Shown here: piece after piece, positions 55,252-64,000 of the stretch
Layout of the letters: every line of letters begins with the position of its first letter
Position numbering within the stretch: position 1 is the stretch's first letter
NCBI GenBank assembly: GCA_014529385.2
Contig: CM043950.1
Location: forward strand, 155,104,045-155,168,044
Direction: 5' to 3'
DNA from: Adiantum capillus-veneris
Lineage: Eukaryota > Streptophyta > Polypodiopsida > Polypodiales > Pteridaceae
Length of the DNA: 64,000 bases
Made by a program: the position numbers and the translations under genes
Notes under the pieces: generated by a model
Told to the model about the DNA's origin: nothing
What the model saw: the letters and a program-made list of their open reading frames with translations, nothing else
Databases searched by the model: none

Positions 55252-56457
55252 GCTCATGGAGGAGTAGGTGGAGGCCATTTCTCAGGTGATAAGACAACAA
55301 AACTTGTCTTAGCCGCAGGAATATGGTGGCCAACATTACATATGGACGCTGAGGAATACGTTAAACGGTGTGATGACTGTCAGCGGACCAAAGTACCACT
55401 TAAAAGAGATGATATGCCGCTTAGACCAATGATGGGGGCAAGAGCTTTTGCAAAATGGGGGATTGATTATGTCGGACCCATTTCACCTCCTGCATATAAG
55501 ACTTATGCACAATACATCATTGTGGCTACAGACTATCTAACAAAGTGGGTCGAAGCAAAGGCAACTCAAAAAGCAGATGCCAGGACCACGGCACAATTTC
55601 TATATGAATACGTCTTTGTACGATATGGATTGCCAATAGAAATTGTGAGTGATCCAGGCACACATTTCATAAATGAAGTGATAGAGATCCTTCTAGATGA
55701 ATTCATGGTAAGCCATAGGAAATCAGCCCCGTATCATCCACAAGCAAACGGACAAGCTGAAGCAACAAACAAAACCATATGCACGGTCCTTACGAAGATT
55801 GTATCTGAGTCGAGAACTGACTGGGACCAGAAGTTGCATTCAACATTATGGGCATATAGGGTAGCATATAAAACATCAATAGGAACAACCCCATATAACA
55901 TGGTTTTTGGGCTAAATGCTATCTTACCAATATAATTCTTGATTTCAACCTTAAGGGTGGCTAAGGATCTAGAGTGGACAGGGCACGAGCTCTCTGATAG
56001 AATAGATGACCTGAAAAAGCTAGATGAGCTTCGCCTAAAAGCAGTAGCTTCCATCTACGCTCAAAAAAGGCGACAAAAGGAATTTTTTGATAAGCATGTG
56101 CGGACTAAAGAGTTTAAAGTTGGGGACTATGTCCTAGTTTACACTCTGAAACAGCATGCTAAGAAGCTTAAAAAGCGAGGGATGGGACCTCTGGTGATTA
56201 AAGATCTATCACCAAGTGGAGCCGTCAAGCTTGCTACATTAGACGGAGAAGAAATGCCCAATTGGATTAGTGGATGCAGAGTGAAAAAGCATCTGTTGCC
56301 ACTAACACAAGACATGCTTCTCAAAATACATCAAGAAAAGCTGCGTGTCCAGAAAAAGAAAAAGATTGAGGAGGAACGCAAGCCGAGGCGAAGGAAAGAA
56401 TGGAGAAAAGAAGACTACTGCGTCAGAAACAGCGCAATGAAGGAGCAATACGAATAA
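55252..56457 (+). pseudogene. E4 integrase
   Basis: Continues pol in the next frame: HGGVGGGHFSGDKTTKLVLA and CDDCQRTKVPL form the zinc-finger region. The core is KWGIDYVGPISPPAYKTYAQ, VSDPGTHFINEV and QANGQAEATNKTI (D, D, E all present), then LWAYRVAYKTSIGTTPYNMV. A TAA at 55933 is the only stop. The C-terminal part (GDYVLVYTLKQHAKKLKKRG; DGEEMPNWISGCRVKKHLLP) is the GPY-like end, and there is no chromodomain. The frame ends at TAA 56455-56457 after a lysine/arginine-rich tail, overlapping the next ORF. Confidence 0.88.
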
Positions 56458-56969
56458 ACGCAGTCAGTATAACAGAAATGGATAATGACAAAGAAGAACC
56501 CATCGTTGAATGCAAAGTAGGAACAAACCAAATCAAAGCCAGAGCACTATTGGATTCAGGAGCTCAAGCTAACCTACTTTCACTCAGTTTGTATAGACAA
56601 TTGACAAATGACACTAAACTACAAACTGCCAAGCAAGAGTTAAAGAGTTACTCTGAGAATTCAATCAAAACTGTCGGATGCACAGTTTTACATATACAGA
56701 TTAACCAATATGTGTATCCTCATATGTTTTACGTGGTTGAAGACCAAGCTACACAACATCCATTATTGCTAGGACAACCATGGCAGAAGCAATATAATGC
56801 AATAATTGTCTGGAGTTCTAATTCAGTGCTTATCAAATACGAAGGTGAAAGTCAATCAGTTAAGTTCACCAAAGGAGAAGAGCCAACTCCAAAGGACGAA
56901 TCCAAAGACAAAGATAAACAACAACCAGAGAAAAAGAAGAAGCAATGGCAACCAAAAGTTTCTATATAA
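56400..56969 (+). CDS. E4 second retropepsin-like ORF (189 aa), downstream of integrase
   Basis: An intact ORF overlapping the last 58 bp of integrase in another frame. The basic N-terminus is followed by ECKVGTNQIKARALLDSGAQ with an intact DSGA. Then comes YVYPHMFYVVEDQ, then PLLLGQPWQKQYNAIIVW, matching the hydrophobic-G-x-P distal motif of retropepsins. The C-terminus is lysine/glutamate-rich. E2 has the same ORF at the same place. A second protease-like domain after integrase is not part of the usual gypsy plan. It may be an accessory protease, or an RNA/protein-binding domain derived from one. Expression could use frameshifting, reinitiation or splicing; none is shown. Confidence 0.75.
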   Translation: MEKRRLLRQKQRNEGAIRINAVSITEMDNDKEEPIVECKVGTNQIKARALLDSGAQANLLSLSLYRQLTNDTKLQTAKQELKSYSENSIKTVGCTVLHIQINQYVYPHMFYVVEDQATQHPLLLGQPWQKQYNAIIVWSSNSVLIKYEGESQSVKFTKGEEPTPKDESKDKDKQQPEKKKKQWQPKVSI

Positions 56970-57062
56970 TCGGGTTACTCTTCGACGAGGAATTCTCAAC
57001 AGTGGATAAGGAAGACAAGCAATAATATAACAGCTCAACCTTGGGATAAAACGGAGTCAACG

Positions 57063-57572
57063 TTGGTATGGAGACCAAAAAAAGTGGTGCCAAAAAACAC
57101 AAATAGAGTCTTCAATACCAGACAACAGAGTGATCCCCGACAATCAAGGACAGTGAAACAGATCTGGATTCAAAAGAAGTTCATGACGGCACAAAGCTAT
57201 AGCAAGCAAATTTGGATCCCAAAGATTTGTAAACAGGAACTCCGTTCAATACAATCAACGGAAACTCCTAGGTATTTCAAGGCGAGGAAATCAACACACA
57301 GACCAAAGCAGGTTTGGGTCGCAAAGAGTTTGTGGCAAGCACAAGCAAAGCGGAAGCAGATTTGGATTGTGAAAAAAGACAACAAGGTAACGAAGAATCC
57401 ATCTACTGATTCTACTATCGAAGTGCCAAAACCAACCCAAAACCCGACCACCAATCCTTCAATCAAACAAAGAGCAGCTTTATTGGAAAGAATGTTGTAT
57501 CGTCGCTCTACAATTGCATTGGGAACTTATGACCAAAACAACTACAATGCTTCACCCACAGACACTTCATAG
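57063..57572 (+). CDS. E4 WVPK-like repeat ORF (about 169 aa)
   Basis: Intact ORF with repeated W-[IV]-x-K motifs: VKQIWIQKK, SKQIWIPKI, PKQVWVAKS, RKQIWIVKK, spaced about 15-40 residues. Very basic, Gln/Thr-rich. E2's counterpart has regular 14-residue IWVPK units. ATG at or after 57063 is uncertain because the reading may continue from the second protease ORF after a shift at 56967-57060. Similar WVPK segments occur in plant copia polyproteins before integrase, but I do not claim homology. Function unknown; nucleic-acid binding is plausible. Confidence 0.6.
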   Translation: MVWRPKKVVPKNTNRVFNTRQQSDPRQSRTVKQIWIQKKFMTAQSYSKQIWIPKICKQELRSIQSTETPRYFKARKSTHRPKQVWVAKSLWQAQAKRKQIWIVKKDNKVTKNPSTDSTIEVPKPTQNPTTNPSIKQRAALLERMLYRRSTIALGTYDQNNYNASPTDTS

Positions 57573-57594
57573 TCGTCCGGGAGGACTCAGACTA

Positions 57595-57607
57595 GGAGGG
57601 GGGGAGG
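57595..57607 (+). other. Polypurine tract of E4
   Basis: GGAGGGGGGGAGG, 23 bp after the last ORF's stop. Confidence 0.6.
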
Positions 57608-58262
57608 TATACAGGAGCTACAAAGCAGCTACAAGCGGAAAAAACAAAGAAAAACAAAAATTATATTACAAGGGCAGTGTCTTACATGATTTTGCAATTT
57701 TTTATGTTTGATTGCGGATATTGATAATATTTATGCCCTTATATACCTTGTTTTGCAACAAGAAGAGATCAAATGATGAATTTGGGTCTCTAGATGTGTA
57801 AATATTACTAAATAAGAGTGTTTTTGGAGCTAAAAAGTGGTAATCCAAGTCCAAAAATCACAAAGAAGTGTATATTCATATACATAGGGTTACCAGCTAT
57901 TTATCGTGTATGTTTGGAATTTTTTGACTTCAATTTGCTATTTTTCTTTATTTTTTATGATTTTCTTAGTAAAAATAAAAAAAAAATAAAAAAGCAGGTG
58001 AAATGAGATCGGAAAAAAGAAAAGAATAGACGGTGATGATCCTAATGACAAGGGCAACCCAGGATAAAAATTGGGTACAATTCTGAAAAAGTTGCGGAAA
58101 GCCCGAAATGACAGAATTTTGGCAAAGTGGACATATTTCTCAGAAACAGGTCAAATGGAGTCCAAATTGAGAAATTGTAAATCCTAAAGTGCATTTCACG
58201 ACGAGATAGGAGCACATGTCAAATTTGGTAACAAGTGATCCGGAAAGCCCGAAGTTAAGTAT
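57608..58262 (+). repeat. E4 tail after the PPT (3' UTR or start of a variant LTR), cut by E5
   Basis: Non-coding, AT-rich; patchy similarity to 17431-18150 after E2's PPT. It does not match E4's 5' LTR, so it is either a long 3' UTR with the true LTR beyond E5, or the element is a recombinant. GGAAAGCCCGAA occurs twice (58095-58106 and 58240-58251). Confidence 0.5.
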
Positions 58263-58437
58263 TGAGGCGGTCCGGGGCGGGCAACAAGAAGAGCAAACTC
58301 TAGACACCCTTCAAGGCTCCCGTGCTGCACAATTGGGTTGGGGTTGGAAAAAAACAACAAACACACACACAAACCCGCAACCTAACCCTACACAAATTTG
58401 GGGCACCACCTAGTTTTGGATGCGAACTAGGACGCCT

Positions 58438-58440
<3 letters not shown>

Positions 58441-58530
<90 letters not shown>
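58441..58530. repeat. (GA)n microsatellite in E5 LTR
   Basis: 45 GA units, immediately upstream (minus strand) of the conserved hairpin block, the same LTR region where element A has its own array. Confidence 0.95.
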
Positions 58531-58533
<3 letters not shown>

Positions 58534-59190
58534 TGCTCGGGCTGCTTTGAAACGTATCGGCAATGATCAAGCAAACACAACTATATATTTAAGAAAGAGA
58601 GAGAAAGGGAGAGGGGGTGCTTGTTGCATTAATACCTTCTTACAAATCTGTCATGACAAATCAAAGTGAGATTAGTATTTGTTCAACATAGCTTGCGTAA
58701 ATTTCACCACAACACATCACAAGAAAAGCCACCCCAATCACTGTCTTAAGGCCAGGGGAGTCCTCTCCACCCTGTCGCCCTCTTACAGTATGTGGGATTT
58801 ATGGCTAGATTGATGACAACACCAGAGACAAGCTATCAAGAACTTAACAAAAAACACCAAGACACTTACGCATCATTGTTGTCCATTACTTCACGTTGGA
58901 AGGGAGACAAAGTATCCAAGCTTAGTCCAAATCCACCCTCCTTGATTCAGCAAATGTTGGGCTTACACTAGTAGGAGAAATGATAGATTTCCTACTCTCA
59001 ATTGAATGATCACTCTCTCTCTTACAATGGCATAGAGTTCCCTTGCTAATCCCCTATTACAACACATGCACATGCATAAGACAATGAGCTTCCACTCAAG
59101 AGATCCTTCTAGAGAGGTTGAGCTTGGCTCTCAAGCTATAGCATAGTGCTCTTGCTTATGGCTCCCCCACTTTTGTGCTAGCTACACCCT

Positions 59191-59199
59191 CCTTTTATA
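59191..59199 (-). promoter_or_regulatory. TATA box of E5 LTR
   Basis: Minus strand GCTATAAAAGGAGGG; equivalent location to TATAAATAG in E1 and E3. Confidence 0.55.
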
Positions 59200-59435
59200 G
59201 CAATTTTGAAGGCTAGGGTTACTCCTCTAACCATGGTTGGGTTAGATTTTCAGCAATTTATCTAATTTCTTTTGCTTGGAATTATCAAGAAGTTGGTGGG
59301 GAAAGAGAGAGGAGAGAAATGGAGGTGATAGGACTTTTCATAGTGGGTTAGTGTTAGTAGAGTTAGTATTAATTTACAAATGGAATTGGATATTTACAAT
59401 GGGAGTATCCATGTAGGATACAAATAAGGAAGAAA

Positions 59436-61437
59436 AACTCTTAAGAGGTAAGAAAAGGTGGCTTTCTTACAAGGTTGATGCTCCAAGTGTCTTGAGTAGG
59501 GCCGATTTTGATGCTTGTTGGCGGTCCACTAGCTTTGACGGTACATTTTTTCTCCACTCTTGACCTTCGTTGAGAGACAAGGTAATTGAAGCTGAGTAAT
59601 CAACCACCATGATGCTGTCTTTTAAGAGAAGAGACTGAATTTTGTGGTTTTTTTTATAGATATGGGTAATTTGGAGGAGGAAAAATGAGACTAGGTGGTC
59701 AATTTTGGAATGGAGTTGTGTGTGGGAGGTATGAGTTCACCATGGTTTCTCTTATTCTTCAAGGTTGAGGAGAAGGTGAGTAGGGTGCAGAGAGGAGTGG
59801 TGAGAGAGGTGGGGATGATGAGTGGAGAAGGTGTGTGAAAGAGGAAAATGATAAAGTGGAAGAGAGAGTGTGGCTGCATAGCATGGAAAAACTGAGGTCC
59901 ACTAAAAAAATCATAGCTCACAGCTCATAGCTCAAAAAAATATGAAAAAATTTGAGGCAAAAGTTCAGCCCACGAGCTACAACGTTTGTTTGTATCACCT
60001 TTTCAAATTCAGAGAGCAAGTGAACTTTAAAAATTCAGCAAAACCGACCGTTTGTTTCCACTGCACAAGGTCCTTGTGGGGTCCTTCTTTGGATGATTCT
60101 TTTGAATACCTCCAAGAGTGAGCCCTCCATAGTGCATGTATGCATGCCACCTACCTTTGACCTTATTTGGTAGATCTATAATTGAAGATATTGTTGAGAT
60201 CATGATATAAGTGAATAGTACAACTAAGAAAATCAAATATTGAGGGGTCTAGAAAATATGTACATGTCAAATATAAATAATATAAGTGGAAAAAATATAA
60301 AGGGGTCAAAAGAAATCTCTCTCATTATGAGGCTACCATAAAAAGATAAATATTCTTGGTGTTCTAATTTTTTAGAAAAAAAAACAAAATAAATGTAGGA
60401 AAGGAAAAATCAAAATAGTGAAAAAATATACACATAAATAAAACTCTTAAGAGGTAAGAAAAGATGGATTTCTTACAAGGTTGATGCTCCAAGTGTCTTG
60501 AGTAGGGCCGATTTTGATGCTTGTTGGCGGTCCACTAGCTTTGACGGTACATTTTTTCTCCACTCTTGACCTTCCTTGAGAGACAAGGTAATTGAAGCTG
60601 AGTAATCAACCACCATGATGCTGTCTTTTAAGAGAAGAGGCTGAATTTTGTGGTTTTTTTGATAGATATGGGTAATTTGGAGGAGGAAAAATGAGACTAG
60701 GTGGTCAATTTTGGAATGGAGTTGTGTGTGGGAGGTATGAGTTCACCATGGTTTCTCTTATTCTTCAAGGTTGAGGAGAAGGTGAGTAGTGTGCAGAGAG
60801 GAGTGGTGAGAGAGGTGGGGATGATGAGTGGAGAAGTGTGTGTGAAAGAGGAAAATGATAAAGTGGAAGAGAGAGTGTGGCTGCATAGCATGGGAAAACT
60901 GAGGTCCACTAAAAAAATCATAGCTCACAGCTCGTAGCTCGAAAAAATATGAAAAAATTTAAGGCAAAAGTTCAGCCCACGAGCTACAGCTTTTGTTTGT
61001 ATCACCTTTTCAAATTCGGAGAGCAAGTGAACTTTAAAAACTCAGCAAAATCGACCGTTTTTTTCCACTGCACAAGGTCCTTGTGGGGTCCTTCTTTGGA
61101 TGATTCTTTTGAATACCTCCAAGAGTGAGCCCTCCATAGTGCATGTATGCATGCCACCTACCCTTGACCTTATTTGGTAGATCTATAATTGAAGATATTG
61201 TTGAGATCATGATATAAGTGAATAGTACAACTAAGAAAATCAAATATTGAGGGGTCTAAAAAATATGTACATGTCAAATATAAATAATATAAGTGGAAAA
61301 AATATAAAGCGGTCAAAAGAAATCTCTCTCATTATGAGGATACCATAAAAAGATAAATATTCTTGGTGTTCTAATTTTTTAGAAAAAAAAACAAAATGGA
61401 TGTAGGAAGGGAAAAATCACATAAACAAAACTAGTTT
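59436..61437 (-). repeat. Tandem duplication, about 1006 bp x 2, inside the E5 LTR
   Basis: AACTCTTAAGAGGTAAGAAA opens both copies (about 59436 and 60442). GTTGATGCTCCAAGTGTCTTG recurs with a 1006-bp offset, and the copies stay nearly identical through TTTTTTAGAAAAAAAAACAAAAT. Few differences suggest a fairly recent unequal exchange or replication slip. Confidence 0.93.
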
Positions 61438-61894
61438 TTTTGGATTTTTGTTGGGGTGGAGTTACACCAAATATAAGAGAAGCTTACATGAAAATATTTC
61501 TATATGGAATAAAGAGTATGAAAAATGGTAAGAAAAAATTGTGGTAATGGTGAGGCAATGTACAGAGCATAAATAACACAACCTAGGTAGAAATATTTAA
61601 ATAAATACCAAAATAATTATGAAAAAATCTTTTATTTAGGCCCTATATACAAAGAAATATTTACATATGCATGGCCATAATATACTTATATTTTTTATAT
61701 TTTTTATATTTTTTGGCTCAACTAGCCCAATGACTAGCTAATTGAGGGTTTTTTAAGAATATATGGGAAAAGTCCCGTGACTCACGCACGCCTATGTACA
61801 GTGAAAGGGTGAGGGTAACCAAAGTGTTTGAGTGATTTGATAGGGGGGGGATAACTCACTATGGCAATCACAGAGAGCCGAAAAACGGCTATCA

Positions 61895-61910
61895 TTAGCC
61901 CTCCCCCTGG
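61895..61910 (-). other. Polypurine tract of E5
   Basis: Minus strand CCAGGGGGAGGGCTAA immediately before the LTR start. Confidence 0.8.
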
Positions 61911-61936
61911 ATGATGGTATATTCATGTACCATCAT
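61911..61936 (-). other. Inverted repeat enclosing the E5 pol stop codon
   Basis: Minus strand ATGATGGTACAT, GA, ATATACCATCAT: 12-base arms with one mismatch (G-U possible). The pol TGA lies at the centre (61923-61925). Confidence 0.85.
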
Positions 61937-63047
61937 AGAGCATCTTTTCCAAAGAGAGTGCTTCAGAGTCCTTGACGAGATCTTTATTGTTTGGCCCCTT
62001 AGAATTTTGGCTAGAGTTACACTCATGCTTCATGTAACAATAGTTACATGAGACAGTGGCCTTTTGACAGATCTTTGGTAGATCCTTTGGTAGAATGCGA
62101 CTCAAATAGTGCTTCAAGCGATACCCGTTTACTTTCCTGGAGTGCTTTTTACCATTCAAGTCCATAAGCTGATAGTAACTTGAATTGAAAGCCTTCTTGA
62201 CTATGTATGGCCCTTGCCATCTTGTTTCAAATTTGGCATCAAAACGATTATCGAGTCGATTGTCATACCTTAGCACAAGATCTCCTTCATTGATGCCTTT
62301 GTCCTTCAGTTTCTTGTTGTGCGTTTCTTTCGCTTGTGTGGCTTTCCTCTTGTAGCACTCATATGCTGCTTCTCTTTTCCACTCAAGCTCCACTAACGTA
62401 AGAAGTCGATCCATCCATACCTCTTGATCATCTTGTGCTTCTTTGCCATGAAGTCGCATTGTTGGAATGTTGAGCTCGATAGGCTGCAAAGCCTCTTGAC
62501 CATAGACCAAGTGAAATGGTGTGAACTCCGTGGCTTCCCTATATGTGGTTCGATATGCCCACAAGGCACCATCCAAGAAGTCATCCCATAATTTTGTCTT
62601 GTTTTGCACCATCTTTCTAATGATTCCTGCAATGACACCATTAGCCTTCTCCACCAAACCATTTGATTGTGGGTAGTATGGTGTGCTATGACGATGTAGA
62701 ATGTGAAGCTCTTCACAAACTTTTGTGAGCAAGCCCTTCCTAAACCCTGGACCATTATCAGAAACAATCTCCAAAGGTGTGCCAAATCTGCAACAAATGT
62801 GATTGTACACAAACTTGCTAACTGTCCTCTCATTCACTCTTGCCACACTTTGTGCTTCCACCCACCTAGTCATATAGTCTACAGCCACTAGAATGTAGAG
62901 TTTACCATTTTTTGTCCTAGGCAGAGGACCCATAGCATCAATGCCCCACTTTTCAAACGGTCCATTTGCAAGCACGATTTGCCTTGGACCATGCACCAAC
63001 CTTCTATTTCCATTTATCTGACAATTGTGACAGCTTTTACACCAATG
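61923..63047 (-). pseudogene. E5 integrase (C-terminal part of pol)
   Basis: A frame of about 370 codons following a single TAA (63048-63050). The finger cysteines are CKSCHNC. The core has FEKWGIDAMGPLPRTKNG, YMTRWVEAQSVARVNERTVS, IVSDNGPGFRKGL and NGLVEKANGVIAGI, so the D, D, E residues are intact. The C-terminus is GDLVLRYDNRLDNRFDAKFE, TRWQGPYIVKKAFNSSYYQL and VNGYRLKHYLSRILPKDLPK. It ends ...LYDGT. No chromodomain. The ATG at 62999 is internal to the domain, so translation would come from the polyprotein. Only one stop separates it from the RNase H frame. Confidence 0.9.
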
Positions 63048-64000
63048 TTAGACATCCACATGTAGACTTGGCCAAACATACCTCGCAAGCAAAATATTCT
63101 TCACAGTTAATTCTTGGGCAAAATGACCACCACATGCTTCTTCATGCAAACCTTTTAGAATGGCTGGAATTTCCTCAATAGTTGGTACTCTTCTGCATAC
63201 TTGATCCCTCCCTCTTTGATAGAGGGAGCCTTCTAGGAAGAGATATGCGCTTGCCTTCTTCATGAGTCTCCTCTTCTGAGCCTTCGTGAAGTCTTGTGGA
63301 AAATCACCCTCCAAAATGTAGCCGATAATGGGAGCCAATGACTCCAATCCCTGGTATCTCGGTTGCTTGACAGCTGCTGCCACCATGATGACCTGCACTT
63401 CTCTCTCAACACATGTAACTGCTTGTTGTGCAAGTAAATCGGCATCTTCATTCTGTTTCCTAGGAATATGATATAGTTGCACTTCTTCAAACTGATTAAA
63501 CATCTTACGAATGGCATGAACTTTTGTCCTTAAGCTTTCATTCTTGCATGCCCAAATGCCTAAAATCTGTTTAACAATGAGAAGTGCATCTCCCTTTACC
63601 ATGAGACGTTTTATCCCTTGGCCAATGCACATCTTCAAACCATGAAGTAGTGTGTCGTATTCTGCTTCATTGTTGCTAGTTGAACCTGGTAGATTGACCT
63701 TCTCTTTCATGACCACCTCTCCACTTGGGTTGAGCAACACTATCCCTCCCCCTGCTTTTCCTGTGGCTCGACGAAAAGCTCCATCAAAGAACAAGGTAAA
63801 AGCATTAGGAATACTTTTTGGTGGTGGCAATGGTAGGGTCTTTACTTCAGGCACCTTAATTTCTTTCTCATGTACCCTATAAGTGAGAATCCCTGCCAAT
63901 TGTGCACGCACACTATCTTCTACCTTGAAAGAGTATTGAAACTCTTGCAACTCCATAATCCACTTTGAGATCCTATTACTAAGATTCATTTGAGATGACA
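63048..64000 (-). pseudogene. E5 archaeal-type RNase H and integrase finger (pol, partial)
   Basis: A frame open from the window edge. ISKWIMELQEFQYSFKVEDS is the end of the first RNase H/connection. The second RNase H follows: NAFTLFFDGAFRRATGKAGG, NEAEYDTLLHGLKM, LMVKGDALLIVKQILGIWAC and HIPRKQNEDADLLAQ (D, E, D, D). The integrase finger starts HEEACGGHFAQELTVKN and reaches WPSLHVDV before TAA 63048-63050, where E1 has Gln. This two-RNase-H arrangement identifies the Tat lineage. Confidence 0.9.

Larger units (their letters stand above)
45515..58262 (+). mobile_element. Element E4: nearly intact Ty3/gypsy element, 3' end cut by E5
   Basis: LTR, tRNA-Asp-type PBS, palindrome leader, gag-protease-RT-RNase H in one frame (with two TAG stops), integrase after one frameshift, a second protease ORF, WVPK-like repeats, PPT and tail. 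All parts match E2 in order. It has a single RNase H and no archaeal-type RNase H, so it is not Tat in the strict sense, and it lacks a chromodomain. The 3' LTR is absent here; E5 inserted at 58262/58263. Confidence 0.88.
58263..61894 (-). repeat. 3' LTR of E5 (about 3.63 kb)
   Basis: Minus strand: starts TGATAGCCGTTTTTCGG at 61894 after the PPT and ends ...GGACCGCCTCA at 58263, as in E1 and E3. It contains a 1 kb tandem duplication, TATAAAAGG at 59191, a GA microsatellite and the CCTAGTT...AACTAGGTGGTGCCCC block. Longer than the E1 LTR (2.56 kb) largely because of the duplication. Flanking bases AGTAT (58258-58262) are the presumed target-site duplicate. Confidence 0.85.
58263..64000 (-). 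mobile_element. Element E5: 3' part of a Tat-like gypsy element inserted in E4
   Basis: Minus strand: archaeal-type RNase H and integrase in one nearly open frame, hairpin with pol stop, PPT, 3' LTR. It is the best-preserved Tat-like copy here and continues past the window end. It lies inside the E4 tail and so is younger than E4. Confidence 0.88.

Noticed and set aside
59691-61243. Duplicated ORFs of about 70 aa (59691/60697 and 60027/61034)
   Set aside because: They are copies of the same LTR segment created by the 1 kb tandem duplication and have no domain or frame conservation beyond it.

Overview
This 64 kb window looks like intergenic DNA from a large, repeat-rich land-plant genome. 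Nearly all of it is nested, decayed LTR retrotransposons, mostly Ty3/gypsy with one Ty1/copia relic. There are also long GA/CT and AC microsatellites, and I find no convincing host gene, rRNA, tRNA or CRISPR array. The species cannot be fixed from sequence alone. The mix of Tat-like elements (RNase H followed by a second, archaeal-type RNase H, then integrase), a second gypsy family with tRNA-Asp-type primer sites, and very long LTRs fits a fern, lycophyte, gymnosperm or large-genome angiosperm.

Layout, left to right. (1) 1-5313, minus: 5' half of a Tat-like element A (RT, protease, gag, leader, PBS, 1.6 kb LTR), inserted into (2) 5314-10178, plus: element E1, with the RNase H/integrase end of pol and a 2.56 kb 3' LTR. 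(3) 10179-13572, plus: E9, a gag-like, acidic, pol-less element ending in a PPT and LTR stub. (4) 13565-17430, minus: E6, a decayed capsid-like/charged/coiled-coil ORF behind a leader carrying a palindrome array. (5) 18151-30026, minus: E2, a decayed gypsy element with gag, protease, RT-RH, integrase, a SECOND protease-like ORF and IWVPK repeats. It has the same palindrome array in its leader as E6 and a 921 bp 5' LTR, and it sits in (6) 30027-31385, minus: E7, a gag fragment of the same family. (7) 31389-about 34150, plus: E8, a copia element with a large internal deletion. (8) 35195-43290, plus: E3, a Tat-like element lacking RT. Its 5' LTR was split by a 946 bp solo LTR of the E2/E4 superfamily, with a 5 bp target duplication. 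(9) 43422-44480: E10, an LTR and gag N-terminus only. (10) 45515-58262, plus: E4, the best preserved element (1298-aa gag-protease frame, then RT-RH-IN, second protease, WVPK-like repeats). It is cut at 58262 by (11) 58263-64000, minus: E5, a Tat-like element with a 3.6 kb LTR containing a 1 kb tandem duplication and a well-preserved RNase H/integrase.

The most interesting signal is in the 5' leaders of the E2/E4 superfamily. Near-perfect 18-32 bp palindromes recur, mostly at 280-294 bp intervals. E2 and E6 share an AT-rich palindrome with a TCGCGA core. E4 has a different palindrome with an ACGCGT core in the same place. Both arms changed together while self-complementarity was kept, which suggests selection on the palindrome itself, for example for RNA dimerisation/packaging or a dimeric DNA-binding factor. 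Its sharing with the pol-less E6 block suggests either trans-mobilisation of a non-autonomous partner or a second leader inside one giant element. Other recurring features are a second retropepsin-like ORF downstream of integrase, an unrecognised conserved domain at the gag N-terminus, a hairpin enclosing the pol stop codon next to the PPT in three Tat-like copies, and an LTR hairpin followed by a PBS-like decamer.
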